From positions 1-6,099 of the forward strand of contig DAIDKG010000579.1 of the NCBI GenBank assembly GCA_027450125.1: 6,099 bases of DNA, in the 5' to 3' direction. Position 1 is the first letter of the stretch. Each line of letters begins with the position of its first letter. The translations under genes were made by a program, and so were the position numbers. This DNA is from Bordetella sp. (lineage in GTDB: Bacteria; Pseudomonadota; Gammaproteobacteria; Burkholderiales; Burkholderiaceae_B). The notes below the pieces were generated by a model. It ran no database searches and had not been told where the DNA came from. It was given only the letters and a program-made list of their open reading frames with translations. This document shows positions 5,783 through 6,099 of the stretch, piece after piece.

Positions 5783-6099
5783 TCAAGGGGAGCACGCAAC
5801 AAGGGGAAGATAAATACCGGGTTGGGGAATGCTTTCAAACCTATACCCGTAGCGAAGCAAGGCTTCCGTGCATTTATCCGTAGTTATGACGCCGTTAACG
5901 GCGTGCGGTTCTATGACTATTTTCGGCCGGAATTTCCTGAAGAAAGCGTCATCTCCGAACAGCGTGGCTTCACCGCCTTCGATATCACATTTGATGAAAT
6001 CGATTTTTTCCAGTTCGAGGATTTCCGCCAGCCTGCTAAGGGTATAGGACTTGACCGTGGCCTTGGTTCCACGGTCGCTTCCGACGATCTCGGTGGCGG
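5783..6099 (-). CDS. FkbM-family methyltransferase, C-terminal part (5' end outside window)
   Basis: An open frame that enters from the right edge and ends with TGA at 5783-5785; 104 complete codons are visible. The core IDFIKCDIEGGE, encoded at about 5968-6003, matches the FkbM (Methyltransf_21) motif of the DFIKIDVEGAE type. The upstream stretch SYTLSRLAEILELEK fits the family's usual TLDDL segment, and FRPKIVIEPH follows as the next strand. The family uses S-adenosylmethionine to O-methylate sugars or other small molecules, often in polysaccharide or natural product clusters. The start and the SAM-binding N-terminal half are missing, so length and integrity cannot be judged. A hand count gives about 52% GC, against about 75% in samples of pdxA, and AAA and ATA codons are used freely, which suggests a foreign origin. 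It ends 82 bases before pdxA on the same strand, and no clear terminator separates them. The family call is good; the substrate is unknown. Confidence 0.75.
   Translation of the reverse strand, partial: ATEIVGSDRGTKATVKSYTLSRLAEILELEKIDFIKCDIEGGEATLFGDDAFFRKFRPKIVIEPHAVNGVITTDKCTEALLRYGYRFESIPQPGIYLPLVACSP

Noticed and set aside
4744..5883. 379-residue open frame on the plus strand opposite pdxA and the FkbM end
   Set aside because: Antisense to PdxA, whose catalytic motifs are all intact on the other strand.
1..6099. CRISPR array, transposon ends, tRNA or rRNA genes, phage genes
   Set aside because: No regularly spaced repeats, transposase motifs, cloverleaf-like sequences or phage-type proteins were seen on either strand.

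Overview
The window looks like chromosomal DNA of a GC-rich Gram-negative proteobacterium. The protein style (LivHM permeases, a YfeH-type transporter, a PdxA homologue) and codon use fit a betaproteobacterium of the Burkholderiales/Alcaligenaceae type (Bordetella, Achromobacter and relatives). That placement is inference; there is no rRNA or other marker gene here. All six genes I can support lie on the minus strand, so transcription runs from high to low coordinates.

Reading in transcription order: 5783-6099 is the C-terminal end of an FkbM-family methyltransferase, cut by the window edge and clearly lower in GC than its neighbours. Then comes pdxA (4714-5700), a 4-hydroxythreonine-4-phosphate dehydrogenase family enzyme, followed after only 8 bases by a YfeH-like bile acid:sodium symporter family transporter (3713-4705). 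These two look like one transcription and translation unit.

An intergenic region of about 500 bases (3212-3712) follows. It holds the most interesting non-coding signals: a good match to a sigma-54 (-24/-12) promoter facing the ABC genes, two perfect dyads sharing TTCAGA half-sites just upstream of it, and a leader of roughly 137 bases with a strong hairpin. The last part is a branched-chain-amino-acid-type (HAAT) ABC importer: a periplasmic binding protein (1946-3211), a LivH-type permease (979-1860, GTG start) and a LivM-type permease (30-986, TTG start, overlapping livH by 8 bases). A very strong GC hairpin followed by a small hairpin and a T-tract separates the binding-protein gene from the permease genes. 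The two ATPase genes (livG/livF) are not in the window; a ribosome-binding-like GGAG at its left edge suggests that another gene starts just outside.

Together the window holds two small-molecule uptake modules: a PdxA/YfeH pair that may import and oxidise a hydroxy-acid-like compound, and a Liv-type importer probably controlled by RpoN. I see no phage, transposon, CRISPR array, RNA gene or clearly new system. The regulatory architecture at 3212-3444 is the part most worth testing.
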